In this document: positions 26,676-41,172 of the stretch, one piece after another
Position numbering within the stretch: position 1 is the stretch's first letter
How the letters are laid out: every line of letters starts with the position of its first letter
Assembly (NCBI RefSeq): GCF_019925205.1
Contig: NC_083566.1
Coordinates: 24,490,001 to 24,554,000, forward strand
Direction: 5' to 3'
Origin: Metopolophium dirhodum
Taxonomy: Eukaryota; Arthropoda; Insecta; Hemiptera; Aphididae
DNA length: 64,000 nucleotides
Notes under the pieces: model-generated
What the model saw: only the letters and a program-made list of their open reading frames with translations
Database searches by the model: none
What the model was told of the DNA's origin: nothing
Position numbers and translations under genes: made by a program

Positions 26676-29600
26676 TAGATATAATTATTTTAAATCACTC
26701 GTGTATGTATAGGCACCTGAACCTGCACCAGATGTACCTAAACCGTGTACCTATAATATACGTAGTTTTATAATACGACGTTTATTAATAAATTTAAAAA
26801 CAGCTTTTGGTCCGTCCGTCGTCTGTGTATGAGTGTAGAGTATAAGACGTAAGACCTGCAGTGTATACAATATAAATTTGATTATAATATGTATATATAA
26901 CAGGCATACAGCATACACAATATGTCAATATTATATTATTATGAGTACAACAATAATCCAAGTACTCCACTGTGAAAATATGTGTCCAAAGAATACCTAT
27001 CATTTTACCAATATAATAATATGACTTAATATATTTTAAAAGTATGATAATTAGGTAGTAGGTAAATAAAAAAATTTAATTAATTACAATTAATTTGAAC
27101 ACTTTAATACATAGGTATACCTATGCACTATTTATATTGTATACAATATTTTAATTATGTTTTTATTTCAGATTTATTTTTTTAATTTTCTATTGTTAAA
27201 AATAACAACAGGTTGGCGTGAAAACACAATAGGTACTTCCTTAATTTATATAGTATATGGATTGTTGGTTTTTCAAATGTATAACCCAAGAATTTTAAAA
27301 AGCTATTTTTCGAATACCGTTTGCTCGTGCACCAAATATTCATAGGCCCAATGGTGCCAATAATATATGTCAAGTTGCTCATTTCTTATATATTATATAA
27401 TAATAATATAATACACAATACGTATAATTTATGCGTATCGTGATTTTATTTACGAAATTCTTCGACGAGGGTGGCGTGACAATTCGATTGTTCGGTACGT
27501 GCTATATTATATACATAAAAAAACCACAACAACCAAAGGGGAAGGCGTATATTTGTAAAATAATATAAAAATTGATTTTTCAAACAACCATCGTCATTGA
27601 TACTGCTCGAGGGGTGTATTGTCGCGCGCAGACATAACGTTATTTATGGCTCCGTGCGCATATTTTTCTATATAATAATAAGAAAAACGTTTTGAATAGC
27701 AATATGTGTGTCTTCGCGATACCAGGTGTGTCGGAAAAATGGTTATTGAGAGAAGCTTGCAAGCGAATATATATAATATAATATTATATAATACACACAG
27801 ACACGCCACCACAAACATACCACAGACACAGACACACGCGTACACATCACTATACCGCATTCGTATAATATGTACCTATTGTACATAATATTATTATTAT
27901 ACCTCCTATGGAGGAAAGTTAATTTTCGTAACCTATTATTTTATGACCTGCAATCGTAATTGCATCGCGTCCTACGTGGTTTAATACTACAGCCGAAGCA
28001 CTCAGGATTTTCTGCGCTAAACGTTTTTTAACAAGACACTAATTTTTCTCCTAAACATATAATATATATATATATGTTTCAATTATACACGGCTTGTTAT
28101 TATTAGAAACCGGGAGCATCGTGTAATACGTGCGGTTAATAACAATAAACACCGACGATTATATTATACCTAACCGCCGCCACCGCACACCGAGTCCGTT
28201 TAAAACTCATTTAACGAGGTGCAATTTATTTTCAATGCAACTTATAGACGTTACAGACCCCTCGCGGCGGTGGCAGACTACCGGCCAGAGCCGGTCGGAA
28301 GCTCGAAATTGCCATCATCGTGTCGTAACCCTCAAAATTCTTTTCGATCCTTTACCGAAATAAAAATGATAATTACCTACCACCGGTACGAGATTTTACC
28401 CGGCGGCCTATAGCCGATATTATAATATAGAGCGTAAACGCACACCTGAATCGGTACCTAAATACGCGTGCACATCGGGCACAACTGACAGTATGATATT
28501 GAGATAAGCTAACGTACTTACTACATTTTATATAATATATTTGTTTGTTTTTGTGTTCATTGGCGCCAACTTAAGGCCCATGTGAAACTTCGTGGTCTCC
28601 TGCAGCAGTGTGCGACGGAATCAAAATATAACGAATTTCAAATAACCAATCCAGTGGGTATACTATACTTTGGTTGTGATTAATCGAATTAGAACCTTTT
28701 CATACTAATGTTTTGTTAATAATTATTTAATTTTTGACGATTTAGAACCTTTTACATTTATAAAAACTGTACAATAACGATCGTATAATCATGAATGTTA
28801 GATTAAAAGATGCCCTCTTGCATTCTAAAATCATTTATACATATTTAGAAACTTTTCATTCTAGACTCTCGAATTATGTACAGCGTCTATGATGTTGAAA
28901 TATTCCACCTTCCTGGACACAGATTCTAACTTAAAATAATAGTTTACTATAATATTTTTATTTTTGTTATTTGATTGTTCAGAATATAATATTATTGATA
29001 CACACTGCACAAATATTTTTTCAGAATGTATGAATAAAACCTAAATTTCATTTAAACGTTACATAATATGTCAATAAATTATTTTTTTTAATCAACAATT
29101 CGTGGATTCCAGATTATTCATGTATTTTTGTGTGTATAAATTTGGTATACAAATCCAAAAGGTTACGCATGTTTATCTACATATGCGCTTATATGTATAA
29201 TATATAACTCTAAAATAGTGTCAAATTGTAATATGTCATGTTCATTTCCATATCGACCGTTCCCTGGATCGTCGTGTACACAATGGAAGTTACACAACTG
29301 CACAAGAAAGCAAAAATACATTGTTGAAAATAGTTTGTACAAGCTACAGCAAGACGCGTGTATAGTATTTCGTCTTTGAAACACAAAATATGGTCAGATA
29401 TGACAGCTCTTAAATCAATAAAATTCAAATCCGTGTACAATGTAACCTATTATAAGTATTATAACAGTATATTATCACACGAAAACAGTTTGGTTGACGT
29501 CATATTATAAAGTAAAAATGTTAATGAAATCTAAGCTAATCTTATTAATTACCATAGCCCATGGGTATACCTAATTATTTTTTGTTATTATTATTAAATA

Positions 29601-32600
29601 TATATGCTTGTGAATTATAATTATTTATAGTGAGATGATGAGTTGGTTGTTACCTATACATTAATTATGTTTAAATCGTCAGATCATATTATAATAAAAT
29701 TATAATAACTCGTTGTTAAAGCACGGTCGTAAATTAACATTTTTATGAAATTATTATTTAAAATTGGAGAATAAATGTTGCAGTCATAAGCTAATTTTAA
29801 ATATTTTTGTCATGAAGTTAGGTGACCAATGTTACGTCATAAATATAGATTTATTCTATGTAACTACATATAATAATAATATATTTGTATTTAGTAATAA
29901 TGTAATACTTATATAATAGGTAAGTCCGTTGGACCAATAATAGATAGGTATACATATAATATAGATTATATATTGTATAATAATATGATCATCAAGACGT
30001 TTTAGAAATTATTGTATAAAATACCTACCCTGATTTTTTAAAACAGTCGGAGTAAAATATTGGTAGGTACGTGTGATAGTTATAAGTTATAACTAACCTA
30101 AATTTTCTATGTAGATAATAAAATCGCATTTATCGGTGGATTCAAATTTATAATTCATATCTTACTAGGTATTGAAAGTACAATGCATTAGATATGAGAG
30201 GGAAAAGGCACCATAAACTCAGCTGCAGTAAATGTAATTATATTTGACATTCATAAATTGCATAAGCCTCAACACCTTTAAAAGTCTAATGTAATGCAAT
30301 GTTTATTAATACTTGGTACTTGTTGAATCATCTGCAGATTTCTTCAACAAAGTAGGTATCTATACTCATTTCGTAATTGTAATCAAGTAATGCAGCCGCT
30401 TATTAGAACAACGTTTTACATTTCGTATAATACATACATAATTTATATACAATTTAGGATTATTACCTACTATTAAATATTATAAACAGGAACAGTTCAA
30501 TTTTCCATTCGACAACTGCAGAGTTTCGACACAACCAGAGCGAAGAGCCCACGATCAACTAATAATATGTTATTATGTATTTACAATTTACTTTTTAGTG
30601 GTTTGGTTTTTTTCCTTCAGGTGGATTCTAATTATTACTTTTTACTATTTTTTTTTAAATCGAAAAATATCGTCGGCTAAACATATATATAGTTACCGTT
30701 ATAGCAGATAACGCATATTACAGCGGTTATTTGTGGGTTTTTTTTAGCAAATCTTACAAACAAATATTGCTTAGTTAATCTGCAAGGGTGGTCCTGTGTA
30801 CACGGCCACCCTTAATAATTTGAATGTGTGTATAAAGTGTCTATTGACGCGATCGTCCTTGGTGGTCGTTTCAAAACGAGATGAAGATAGCTGTTTGATT
30901 AAAAAAAAAAAACGTATAATAAAAAAAAATAATTCATACTTACCTTATAATAATGAAATTTAAATGTAAATAATTTAGTCAATGTTTAGTATAATATCGT
31001 ATTGTACCTAATAGGTATGTAAATATGCGTAGATAAAAACGTTACGTAATTAACGACCTTTCATTAACGTATATTTTTGTGCTGTGAATGTTTTTTTTTT
31101 TTTTTATAATTAATTATTAGTATTATTTCAATCTCATTTAGAAATATCCATCAATTTTAATCAATTAAAAAAGTAAAATATATAGAACTTAATTTTTATC
31201 TTCAGTAGTATTCATGCAAAAAATAAAAACCATCCAATTCCGTTTTCTACGAAGTATAGAAAATAGTAGGTTATTATTCATTAGCAAAGTTATTACTTTA
31301 ATTATTTAATTTGTTATATTAATTGGAACAAATGATGCACATTTAATCCTACCTTGGTACTAAATTAGATATCATACTGTTATAGTATAAGTATTTATAT
31401 GTCTGTAACAAATCTTAAAAAGTTTTTTTAGTCATTTAGAATTAAAAATATATGTAATATGATTACGTAACCAACTTTCTTAAAAATGTAAGAGCTATAT
31501 TTAACGAACGATTGTGAATAGTGAATACTATTGGTCAATAATTAAAACGAATAATTATTATACATTAATTGTACCTATCAATCAATTAAAACGAATGGTA
31601 CTAGAAAATACAGTACCTAATGGCTTGTGTAATGTACAAGTATTTCCATTTTTTTCTGGAATATTAATTTATAAGTGTATCATAAAGTTTAAACTACAGA
31701 AAAACATTTTTAAATATGATGAACTATAATTTTTATGATTTATTTCTAAAACCAATATTACTTTTAACTGCTCAAATAATAGCTTTTCTCAATTACTCAT
31801 AGATTAGAATACACATATTTTACTATATAAATTAAGTAAGTACCACATTTATATTCTAATTGTACTGTCCTAAGCTCCATTTTAACTCGATTTAAACATT
31901 TCCCTGTTTAATGCGTTTTATTGCAAAGTAAACTAATTGAAAAGTCAATTTCCCGAAAATAAACCGAACATTAGTAAGCGGTAACTGAATAATAAAATGT
32001 TAGTATAATAAATCGTTAATTCAATTAAAAAGTTTTTTTATAGATATTCGTAGAGGGTCTACGGCCTACCTCAGACGTCTGTTTAAACCGCACACGACCC
32101 GACACTGGTTCCCCGTTCCCGTATAATGCAGCATTATAAATTATAATATATATTATATTATGGTATTACTGATAAATTTATTTTCAAATAGTATTTTACT
32201 TAAAACCAGTGCTGTTTTTAATCTCTGCAGACCTATTATTTCTCAAATTATACTACAATAGTCATTTAGATTTTAGACAATAAATGTTGTCACCATTGCA
32301 GTTTCGTAAAATATTCGAATAAAAACTTTTAAATAGTTAGGTAGGTACTTAAAGTTTATTTTAGTTTTATTGGTTTAAATAAAAAACTCAAGATCTAGTA
32401 AAATAGTTTTGTAAATTTAACAAAAAATTGTAAAAGCTTAAATCTGTATTAGGTACCAAATTTAGTCATAATATTTTTTAATGCACCGCATGCACACACT
32501 TAATCTTTTTTTCAAAATATTGTTTAATAAAAAAGTTATTTTAATAATTTGAATCTTAAAGCATTTATAATAATGGATAGTGCTTAAAAATTCTACTTCC

Positions 32601-32963
32601 AAGTTTATGTTAATTCTTAATTTATGAATATAACTTGAAATAATATTTAGTTTAATTGTGTAAAATAAAGAACACGACTTGTTTAGCTATCGTAGACTTA
32701 ACGTGATGTGATTGCATATGTATTTAAAAATTATTTGGGTACTATTACTCATAAAATACTTTTTTGGAGTGTTGGGAATGTATAATGTATTATGTTTATG
32801 CAATTAAAATTATAAGTAAGTAAATAAGTATATCAATATACATTCTCAAAATTATTTAAGCAACACTGACTGACGCTATATATATTATAAATTTCCGCTT
32901 AAGAGATGACCCAGAAATGAAATGAACCCATCGTAATCACGTTTATTATAGGGAACCTACATC
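26676..32963. other. Long AT-rich stretch, no supported gene
   Basis: A CpG-richer patch at about 28120-28420 contains ccgccgccaccgc and gcggcggtggcag. Open frames up to 88 codons overlap on both strands and show no domain. Otherwise I see only simple A/T runs. Confidence 0.35.
30784..30813. other. GC-rich hairpin
   Basis: aagggtggtc (30784-30793) pairs with ggccaccctt (30804-30813), 9 of 10 positions with a G-U in the tenth, around a 10-base loop. It stands out from AT-rich flanks. Confidence 0.6.
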
Positions 32964-33125
32964 TTAAGGGGAATTGATATCGGCAGTTTTTAAGGAGTTC
33001 AATTTAGGCAATTTTCAATGTGTATGCATGCGGTTCGTGTTAATGTGTGCGTTGTAAGTGATCATTGGGGTGAGTGAATGTGTATAAAATAAATAGCGGA
33101 GTGCTCCCAAACGCGCACGTAGGTA
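32964..33125 (+). repeat. Interspersed repeat family E, copy 1
   Basis: Shares with the minus strand of 42315-42471 the ordered words ttaaggggg, ttttaaggagt, atttaggcaatt and gatcattngggtg. The edge TTAAGGGG resembles a TTAA-site DNA element, but the other end was not found. Confidence 0.5.
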
Positions 33126-34365
33126 CATGTCAAAAACGTATCACACAAAAAATATTAATTATTTTGGTTTTTTTTTTTGGTCAAAAGTATTGATATTTCT
33201 TATGAGTTAGACAAAATTACACGACTCTGAACGGTCGGATTTTAGTTCTGAAAAAAAGATTTAATTTACTTGATTTGTCGACAATAATAGTGACCGATCG
33301 AAGGTCTTTTTTCTAATACTAAAATCTAAGCTATTGTAAATGTTTATAAGTGAACTGCACACGTTGATAGTTTCCTTTGAAATTCGGTCAGTCAAACGCC
33401 ACACGTATACTTATATTACAAGCAAACGAAGCGGGTGTCGTGTAGTCGCGGGGGACTGGTCGCAGGGATGTGAAAATAACGATTCGGCGAATTGAGTTGC
33501 ACAAAAATTGCATTAATATTGTACATCACCGGTGAATGTATTATATTAATGTACCTAATAGTATTAGTATTGTTATCAGCGCAGACGACGTCGTTACCGT
33601 GGTTGTTTGGACTCGCAGGTTAAAAATATTATCTGTATACCTAATTACGCGTATGAATAGGTACTACAAGACGGAGAAAAAAGAAAAAAGCTGATGAAAT
33701 TCGTTTCTGTGTGATTTGTCTGGTTCGCCGTTGGTGGTAGTGGCCCCTGCCGCCCGAAGCTTCCTGCAGTACAACACGAAACCGGTCGATAAGACGTGTA
33801 AAAAAATAGGAACACAGCACAGCACATATCTATACAGAAACAGAGAAAAAGAACGAGACGAACGTTCTAGGACGTATTAGTCTAATACACGTATAGTAAT
33901 AATTATATTATAAGACACTGCTATATTATTATAGTTGTCTAGCGCCTCTCTCGCGGACGTATTAATTGGTCATTCGAAGTTCGGCTGACTCGTACCTGCG
34001 CTGCGACACTCGTCCATAATGTTTAGTGTACGCGCTAGACATACTTATTTATTATAAAATCTTTATTATCGTGTACGAAAAATGGTTTTTTTTTTATCAT
34101 TCAATAAATTCAGCTCCGGATCAATTATAGAATAATATTATAATAATTATTAATTGATTCGACGCGGGAAAAACTTCCGTGTCTAACTTGTAAACAAAAA
34201 ATCGATTAACAATCAACCATCTATAATATAGTACATACCTAGGTATATCCCAACGCATTATATTGCAATACGCTGTCTTGTTGGCAACTAAAAAAAATAT
34301 TATTTTACGATTTTAGGTCTTGGTTGCGAAAATGTGTATAGGTAGGCTACGTGTATAAAGAGTAT
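33126..34365. other. Non-coding DNA with a CpG-richer patch
   Basis: Positions 33400-34050 are CpG-richer (gcgggtgtcgtgtagtcgcg, gcgcagacgacgtcgtt). No coding exon could be justified. It is a candidate regulatory or promoter-proximal segment on composition only. Confidence 0.25.
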
Positions 34366-34758
34366 CTGAAAGTGATTCATAAAGCATGCTCGCCTATGCA
34401 TTTTAACTTAATGCGTTTATTTAAGATATCTGATTTTTGCAATTTTCACTCTTCTATACTTTAAAACTATATTTTAAATTCTTAAATTTTGAATACAATT
34501 TGAGGAGTGTTTCTATACGGTCATGTAATTTAATAACTAAAAATTTGATTAGTGATTATCAATTTACAGAAGTTCTCATTTTAGAAAGAAGTTTGCAATC
34601 ATCAGTTGTCACAGAACACTCTTTAAACTTTATATGGAATACAAATCTAAGTATTTGAATAAATGGTCATTCATTATAATATACTTGTAAATTCTAAAAA
34701 TTTGAATGAATGCATAATTTAAGAATACAATTTGGGTGAGCATGGTTGGTGAGTATGA
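34366..34758. mobile_element. DNA-type element family A, copy 3 (degraded)
   Basis: The left edge agtgattcataaagcatgct and cgcc, and the complement of the right edge (ggtgagcatggttggtga), match the terminal repeats agggtgattcacc and catgctcacc of the copy at 40849. Interior words ctgatttttg and gaggagtgt also match. It lacks most of the middle present at 55957-56742. No protein is encoded. Confidence 0.55.
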
Positions 34759-34820
34759 TGTGTAGCTGTAGATTTTTCTCCTCAATAGGAAAAGATTTTG
34801 CTTACAAATTGGCTTGTGTT

Positions 34821-34936
34821 ATTGCGGTTTCGAACCGCAATTATAAACTTAAATGTGCTCACTCGCGCCTCCTAGCTGTAGGTAATCGGTATAGCCGTAT
34901 AAGTATCATATTTATTTGGTATAGCCGTATAAGTAT
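34821..34936. repeat. Small palindrome and 30-bp-period duplication
   Basis: attgcggtt and aaccgcaat form a perfect 9-bp stem around tcg at 34821-34841. Just downstream, ggtatagccgtataagtat occurs at 34888-34906 and again at 34918-34936. Confidence 0.7.
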
Positions 34937-37900
34937 ACCTACTTATGAATATTTTCTATATATTATAATAATATGTACCCATCATTATGCCTATACGCCA
35001 TAAGCCAGTCAGTAAACTCGCGGTGAAGACGAAAAATTCCTCCCGGCTAGCGTTTTTATTATGTACGATAATTATTGTTTATAATTTTACAGCTCTTTCC
35101 TTAAACGAATAATTAAGCCCGATAAACGTACACACTGCACAGACACCTGTTGTATGTCTTACGGCACCACTGAAGAAAAAAACATTTTAGTCGATTTTAA
35201 AATAGGTAGGTACCTCTATACGTATGTCGTAGGTATAGGTATTAAATAATATTTTATACTATACATGTTATTATTATATACTTATACCTACTAACGTTTT
35301 GATAGTACACGGTAATTATTTCTCAGATTTAACTGTTTTTGTTAAAATACCGTAACTAAATATGCAATATAAATTACAATATAAGTGTGTGTAAAAATAT
35401 GTTCAACGCGTCGTGAAAATTAAAAAATATATTAGATTTTCTCACGCGCGTGACATTGTTAGGTTAGGTTATACAGGTATATAGACTATAGAGTATAACC
35501 ATTAACTATATTATTATAATTCAAGTCACAGCTATTAAAGACATAGCGAATAGATATAATATAATATATTATAGTCACAGACTCAGTACTCACTGCTATA
35601 TGTTACAAAATATAATCTATAATATTTTACTTTTAATATAACAGTATAATATTATAACATAATATAACAGTATCGTTTGTCTCTTCGTTGTCACCAGCAA
35701 TATAGTGTTAATAATTTTAATGTTATTATACTCGGACTACACCACACATGCGTCGGCCAGGGGCGAAATTAAGGGGTGACGAGGACGAATGGGATCTATC
35801 GCACCAGTTATGATAGTATATGTATACCACTCACCACTGTACATGGAAATTTAGTATTGTGTGTATAAAAATTTGATTCCTCCCCCCACGAAAAAGTTCG
35901 ATACGAAAATTCGTAAATCGCAATAATATCGCGCTCAATATCATACCCCCTAACGTATTCGCGGGAAAAATGATAATCTCGATAATAAAATATATAATAA
36001 TACGATAGTATATAATGCCCGCAAGGTACGCCAACAAAATATGTTTTTACTGTGCATCGGCAGCCAGCAATGGCAGAAGCAGCCGCCGCCACATCGTCAC
36101 AATAACATCGCCTCGTCTAGCCCCCTAGCCGTCTGTTCGTCGTCCGCACATCGAGGCCCAAGTCCAGGTGCACCCCCCCCCCCCCGACGGAGACTTCGCA
36201 GCTGCACACGCGCGCGCGGATGCCCCGGCCTGGCACACGTATTATACCTACATAGTCATGTGTACCTCTACGACTCGAGTTTCCTTTGTATACCACGCGC
36301 GCACATGGAGAAATATCATTATTATAACGTTATCGTTAGGTATATATTTGTGTTTATACGTATAGGTATATAATGGTACGCTACCTCCCCACACATATTA
36401 TATATATATAGGCATCTTAGAATAATACATGCCGATATTGCAGTGGGTAAGCCGCGCGCGCGAGTTGGCTCGTCCCCGCCCGCGGAAGTAGGTTGGCCCC
36501 GCGTCTTCCGCCCGGAACACATGTCGGCACGCGACCCGAACCGGTTCGCTTTTGCACGCGTCCGTCCGAGGAACACGTGTTATGGAAATAGTACTAGGTA
36601 TCTGGTATACCTATATACCTATAATTTATTATTCTTCGCCCGAGACAACAATATTATATTACCACCTTAAACCTGCATAAAACGAGCGCGCGCGCGCACA
36701 CACATTTACGCAATATTTTTGTCATTATGTTATTTGCGTTTTCGCCGCAGTGTAAGGTAGGCGTCGCTTATCTGTGCCAAAATAGACTTAGCACTCTGCA
36801 GCTGCAAACGCGCCTCCTGCATTGTACTAACCACTATACATAATATTATAAATATTATGTAAAATCTTATAGGCGTACCTCTGCTGCTTGAATAATTTAT
36901 TATTATTTTGTACGGTCGTCGCTCGTTTTATAGGTAGGTAGTCCGTACAGGAATATAATATAATATTATGTAGATCGGTTTCGTCATACCGCGAGTCCAC
37001 GCCGCCGCGATTGGCGTACGCGCTCGGACCGCCGGTTTCCGACATTCGATTTCTTGCAAGGTTGCTACCCCGCTTGGTATCCTTTTCGGCTTTTCCAATG
37101 CTAATATTGTGATCTGGATATTTTTCGTTTAATTCGTTTGCATAATATTGTAGGTATTACGTTAATATTGCAGCATGGATATTTGTTAAAAAAAATTTAA
37201 GGCGAATAAATCTTTACAACTACTACTATTCTGATACTACGGATATCTCATTCCCATTTTGATGTTCTATTACAGTCGATCGAAAATATTTTTGATAAGG
37301 TATTGAAAATAATGCTACAAAAAAAAAAATAGTTGTTTCATAATAATAAACTAAAAATGATAGTTGCTTTTCACATTCGAAATTAGTGTTATTATGTTTG
37401 TTTCTTTCATGTACTGCTCGTATAGTATATAATATCAATAAATAATAATATGGTATAAGTGTAAAACCAATATATTTATTTTATTTCTACAAATGTTTTG
37501 TTTGATGAAGAGTGTTGTTCGACTGACATGCAAATTGGCGTTGTTAACCTGCTAAATATTAAAATGGATAATTTACAAAGAACATTAATTATGCATCGAT
37601 GGACTGGTGAGCGTTATTTCAGCTCTGTTCGAATAGTTTTTGATGTATTTATATTATAATATATTGGTTGCATTAAAATTGTTTATATTCAAAATGTTGG
37701 TATACCTACCTAATGTTAATTACACGTCAACAACATTATTAGCACTTACAAATGACGTAGATTAAATTAGTAATAATCTTGGTAGAAATACCCATTTGGC
37801 AATTTCCCAAACCTTTTATATAATTCAAAGCATATGTAGTTAGAAAAAAATTGAGTTTATAATAGCAAAGAAACCGAGGTTAGGCGCAAATCTGAGTTCT

Positions 37901-39024
37901 TATTACAATTTGCGTAACACAAAATAAATAATTCTTTCAAGTAGTTTCAACTATAATTATTCAAAATGCTTGTTTATTATTTTTTAACACAAATCAAAAT
38001 ATAGGCGTACCTAGTTAAATGTAGAAACATGGGAACATTGATTATTAAACCAATCGTAAAGTCTGTTTTACTAATAATTTATAATTGTATTGCATTATAT
38101 TTTTAGAACCAAACATTTATTATGAATTATCATGGAAATCACCTTTATTTGACAACAAATATAAATTTCTTATCGCGGTGCATGTTTGGGCAATATTGTA
38201 TATTGTTTAATTGTATTATTGTTTGGTTTCAAAGTAAATATTGGTCTTATCTTTATGTGAGGGAGAATTGAAGAATATTAATTTATAAAGTTATAGTAAT
38301 CGACTCGACTGTTGAAGCTATTTGAAAGTGGTTTTGTTTATGAACATTTTGTATGATTGTCAGATCTTTTAACTATTGGTCGCCCATTAACTAAATAAAT
38401 TATTTTTGTTGTATCAAATTCAATAAAAAAATGAGGTTTATCACACATAGTGTTATATATCCTGTATCTATAGGACAATAGTATTCTGACTAATGTATAT
38501 ATATATACCTATATTATAATATATTATATTATTGAATAATTTAACAACAAGCAAAACAATACAATTTTGAATACGTAACCGTTTATACATTATAAATAAT
38601 AATTAGTATTAAACTGTGATATAATATATCATATATGTATGCTATTTAGGAGAATTAATTAATAGTGTTGATATGTATATTGTTATACTACAATAACTGT
38701 ACAATATAATATACTATAGGATATAATATTATCATCTAGTAAAAACCATGGACGTTTGGTAATTTGGCATATCATTGCAAATTTCCTCACCACCTTAGCT
38801 TATTAAACGACAATCGTATGTCCATTCTATGTCGTGTTTAATGTCACATGAAGTATTGCAAGAGGTGCGTTTTTTATTAAAATGGTAAATTAAAAAATTA
38901 CAAATGTACTCCGTACATAAAATAAATATAATATTTCAACATATTATTTGTCTACTGAATTTAACACGGCAGTATTATATTTATACCTGTACATAATATA
39001 TTATAATATACATTAACTAACAAA
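34937..39024. other. AT-rich DNA with a strong CpG patch at 36.0-37.1 kb
   Basis: Positions 36040-36250 and 36440-36590 are the most GC- and CpG-rich part of this interval (gccgcgcgcgcgagttgg), with a C run near 36172-36185 and an alternating gcgcgcgcgcgcacacaca at about 36688. Overlapping frames of 65-110 codons on both strands arise from this composition. No domain or convincing splice pair was found. The rest is plain AT-rich sequence. Confidence 0.35.
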
Positions 39025-39267
39025 TGAATCGCTAAATGTTAAAAGAGGACTTATGCATTCTTTTCAAAAATCCTTTTTTTGTATATTCTCATAAATAATA
39101 GGTAGAGCACTAGAGCTACGTCGTTTGATGTTGTAAAGAGACTTTTACTGTGAATAACAATGATGTAATATATAACAGTAATTTTTTCAATTTATGTTAA
39201 AACGGGAATTTTGCTTGTGTTACATTTGAAATTTTTCAGAAGTCCCCTTTTAACATTTACCGATTCA
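39025..39267. mobile_element. 243-bp MITE with 28-bp terminal inverted repeats
   Basis: Left arm 39025-39052 (tgaatcgctaaatgttaaaa then gaggactt) pairs with the complement of 39240-39267 at 26 of 28 positions. The interior is AT-rich and non-coding. Target duplication is not clear (flanks aaa and aata), so the superfamily is open. Confidence 0.7.
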
Positions 39268-39944
39268 AATATAATAATAGTAGCTACTATTAAAATATAC
39301 TCTTACTAGTAAGTAGTAACACTATACTAATTCTAGCAAATAATTGCAAATTAGATACAGTTAACAATAATATATTAATATTATTTCTAAACATAAATAA
39401 ATTAAACTAAATCTATAACTTACTATCACCATTACCACAATAAATTGCTATTCTTTTATTCTGCATAGTTTAACAACATAAATCATACAATTTAAATTTT
39501 TTTCACGTGTCATTTTTAATCCATTGTAAAATTATAGCTTGATATATAATATAATTAGAAATAGTAATATATTTGAATTATAATCGTCTTATTTTTATAT
39601 ATTCTTGTATCTTGAAAGATGATTTGCTAATAATTGAATAAGAAAACATTAAAATTAATTTTCGTAAAACAACTATTTAACAAAAAAATAAACCCTGAAA
39701 GCTTTTTTAAAAAAAATAATAAACTGATGTTTGATTGTATAAAAAATAGAACTTGTACAGAATTACAATAACTGAGGGTCACGAAACCCTTAATCAAATA
39801 AACATGTCACTATAATAATACTTTCGTTATATTAGATTTTGAAGAATATGCATAATAGCCAGCACAGCTTTTAATTTGTTCACTTAATTCCAGTCAACGT
39901 AATATTATAATAAGCTTGTACCTATAATATTATTATTATGAAAT
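39268..39944. other. Unassigned AT-rich DNA
   Basis: No gene or bounded repeat recognised. Confidence 0.4.
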
Positions 39945-40045
39945 TGGACCATTTTTACCACCTAAAATGTTTATGACAGACAGAAAAAAACACATAATAC
40001 ATGTCAATACAATACATTCATTCACTACGCTCAGAATCTATATTA
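39945..40045 (+). repeat. Family D repeat, copy 3 (3' part)
   Basis: Has atgacagacagaaaa, cacataata, aatacattcattcactacgc and tcagaatcta in the same order as 1990-2115 and 42750-42825. Confidence 0.55.
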
Positions 40046-40848
40046 AAATATTAATATGAAATATAAACTTTTTACACATTAATAAAATAAAAATTATTAC
40101 GTACTTAAATAGTTACTCTATCGTAGACAACTTGCATTTATAACATACTTACCAGCTATTTCGAATGTTTTTTTTTATGGTATTTCGAGTGTAAACGTCA
40201 AATTTATTTTCCAAGTGTCTAAACAAAATAATTGATTTTCGTAGAAATTCCAATGTAAACAGTAATAAAAAAAAACCAATCGATAAAAAGGTGTATTATA
40301 CATTTAAATAACAGTGAGACTGTATTTGACAGTGCACGTATTATAAAAGAAACACTTATAATGATATAGTTTTATTTTTATTTCAAAATCAGAAGATACT
40401 TGGTGAGCATAGTGACTGTTTTATATCGTATCATTCAGAAAGTCTACACAGTTCTAATGACCATAAAATATGTTTATAAGTTAGAAATAAAACAGTTGAG
40501 TGTAAAATCATTTTTTATGGCCTCTGTTCGCGTTCTATCCATGACCCATGAATCTAGAAACTTACGTTATAAGATAAGTCAACAGAAAAAAAATATATTC
40601 ATATTATAGCCATATAATAGACAAGACACTCATGTTCTATAAAATGTTTACGGCATTACATAAATAAAAATTATATTTGCTTAAATAATAAAGTCATATC
40701 CTCGAGACACATTGACGTTTTAAACCGCCAATTAGATAAAAATAATAATAATAATAAAAATAATATGTTATTAACGAGAAATAGTAGTAGTCACAAAATA
40801 TATTAGGTGGATCGTAGATATACACGCGCGATGAAACTATAATACACT
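40046..40848. other. Unassigned AT-rich DNA
   Basis: A 69-codon frame at 40400-40609 has no recognisable domain. A short run of ATA trinucleotides lies at 40740-40765. Confidence 0.4.
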
Positions 40849-41172
40849 AGGGTGATTCACCATAACCATGCTCACCTTCTTTTTCCTTCTTCAATAATGC
40901 AGTAATTCAAAAACTGATTTTTGGGATTTTTAAATATACTTAAAGACCATATTTTGAATTCCTTGATGTACTACTTGATGAGTTTCCTGTGGAAATACAA
41001 ACTTCTGTTTTTCAAACGAGAACACATCTTATATCTTCTATAAAATATTAAGCAGATATTTTATTTTTTAAATTTTAAATTTGTTTATTTAAAATGTTTA
41101 ATGTTAATCAACATAATAATAGGTTTGGGAGATATGGGAGCTATGGTGATTCGAAATTGTTAGTGATTTATA

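Noticed and set aside
27052..27062. ggtagtaggt word resembling part of let-7
   Set aside because: The rest of the mature sequence and a hairpin are absent.
36041..36670. Overlapping frames up to 110 codons on both strands
   Set aside because: CpG-rich composition lowers stop frequency; no domain, no initiation context and no splice pair supports coding.
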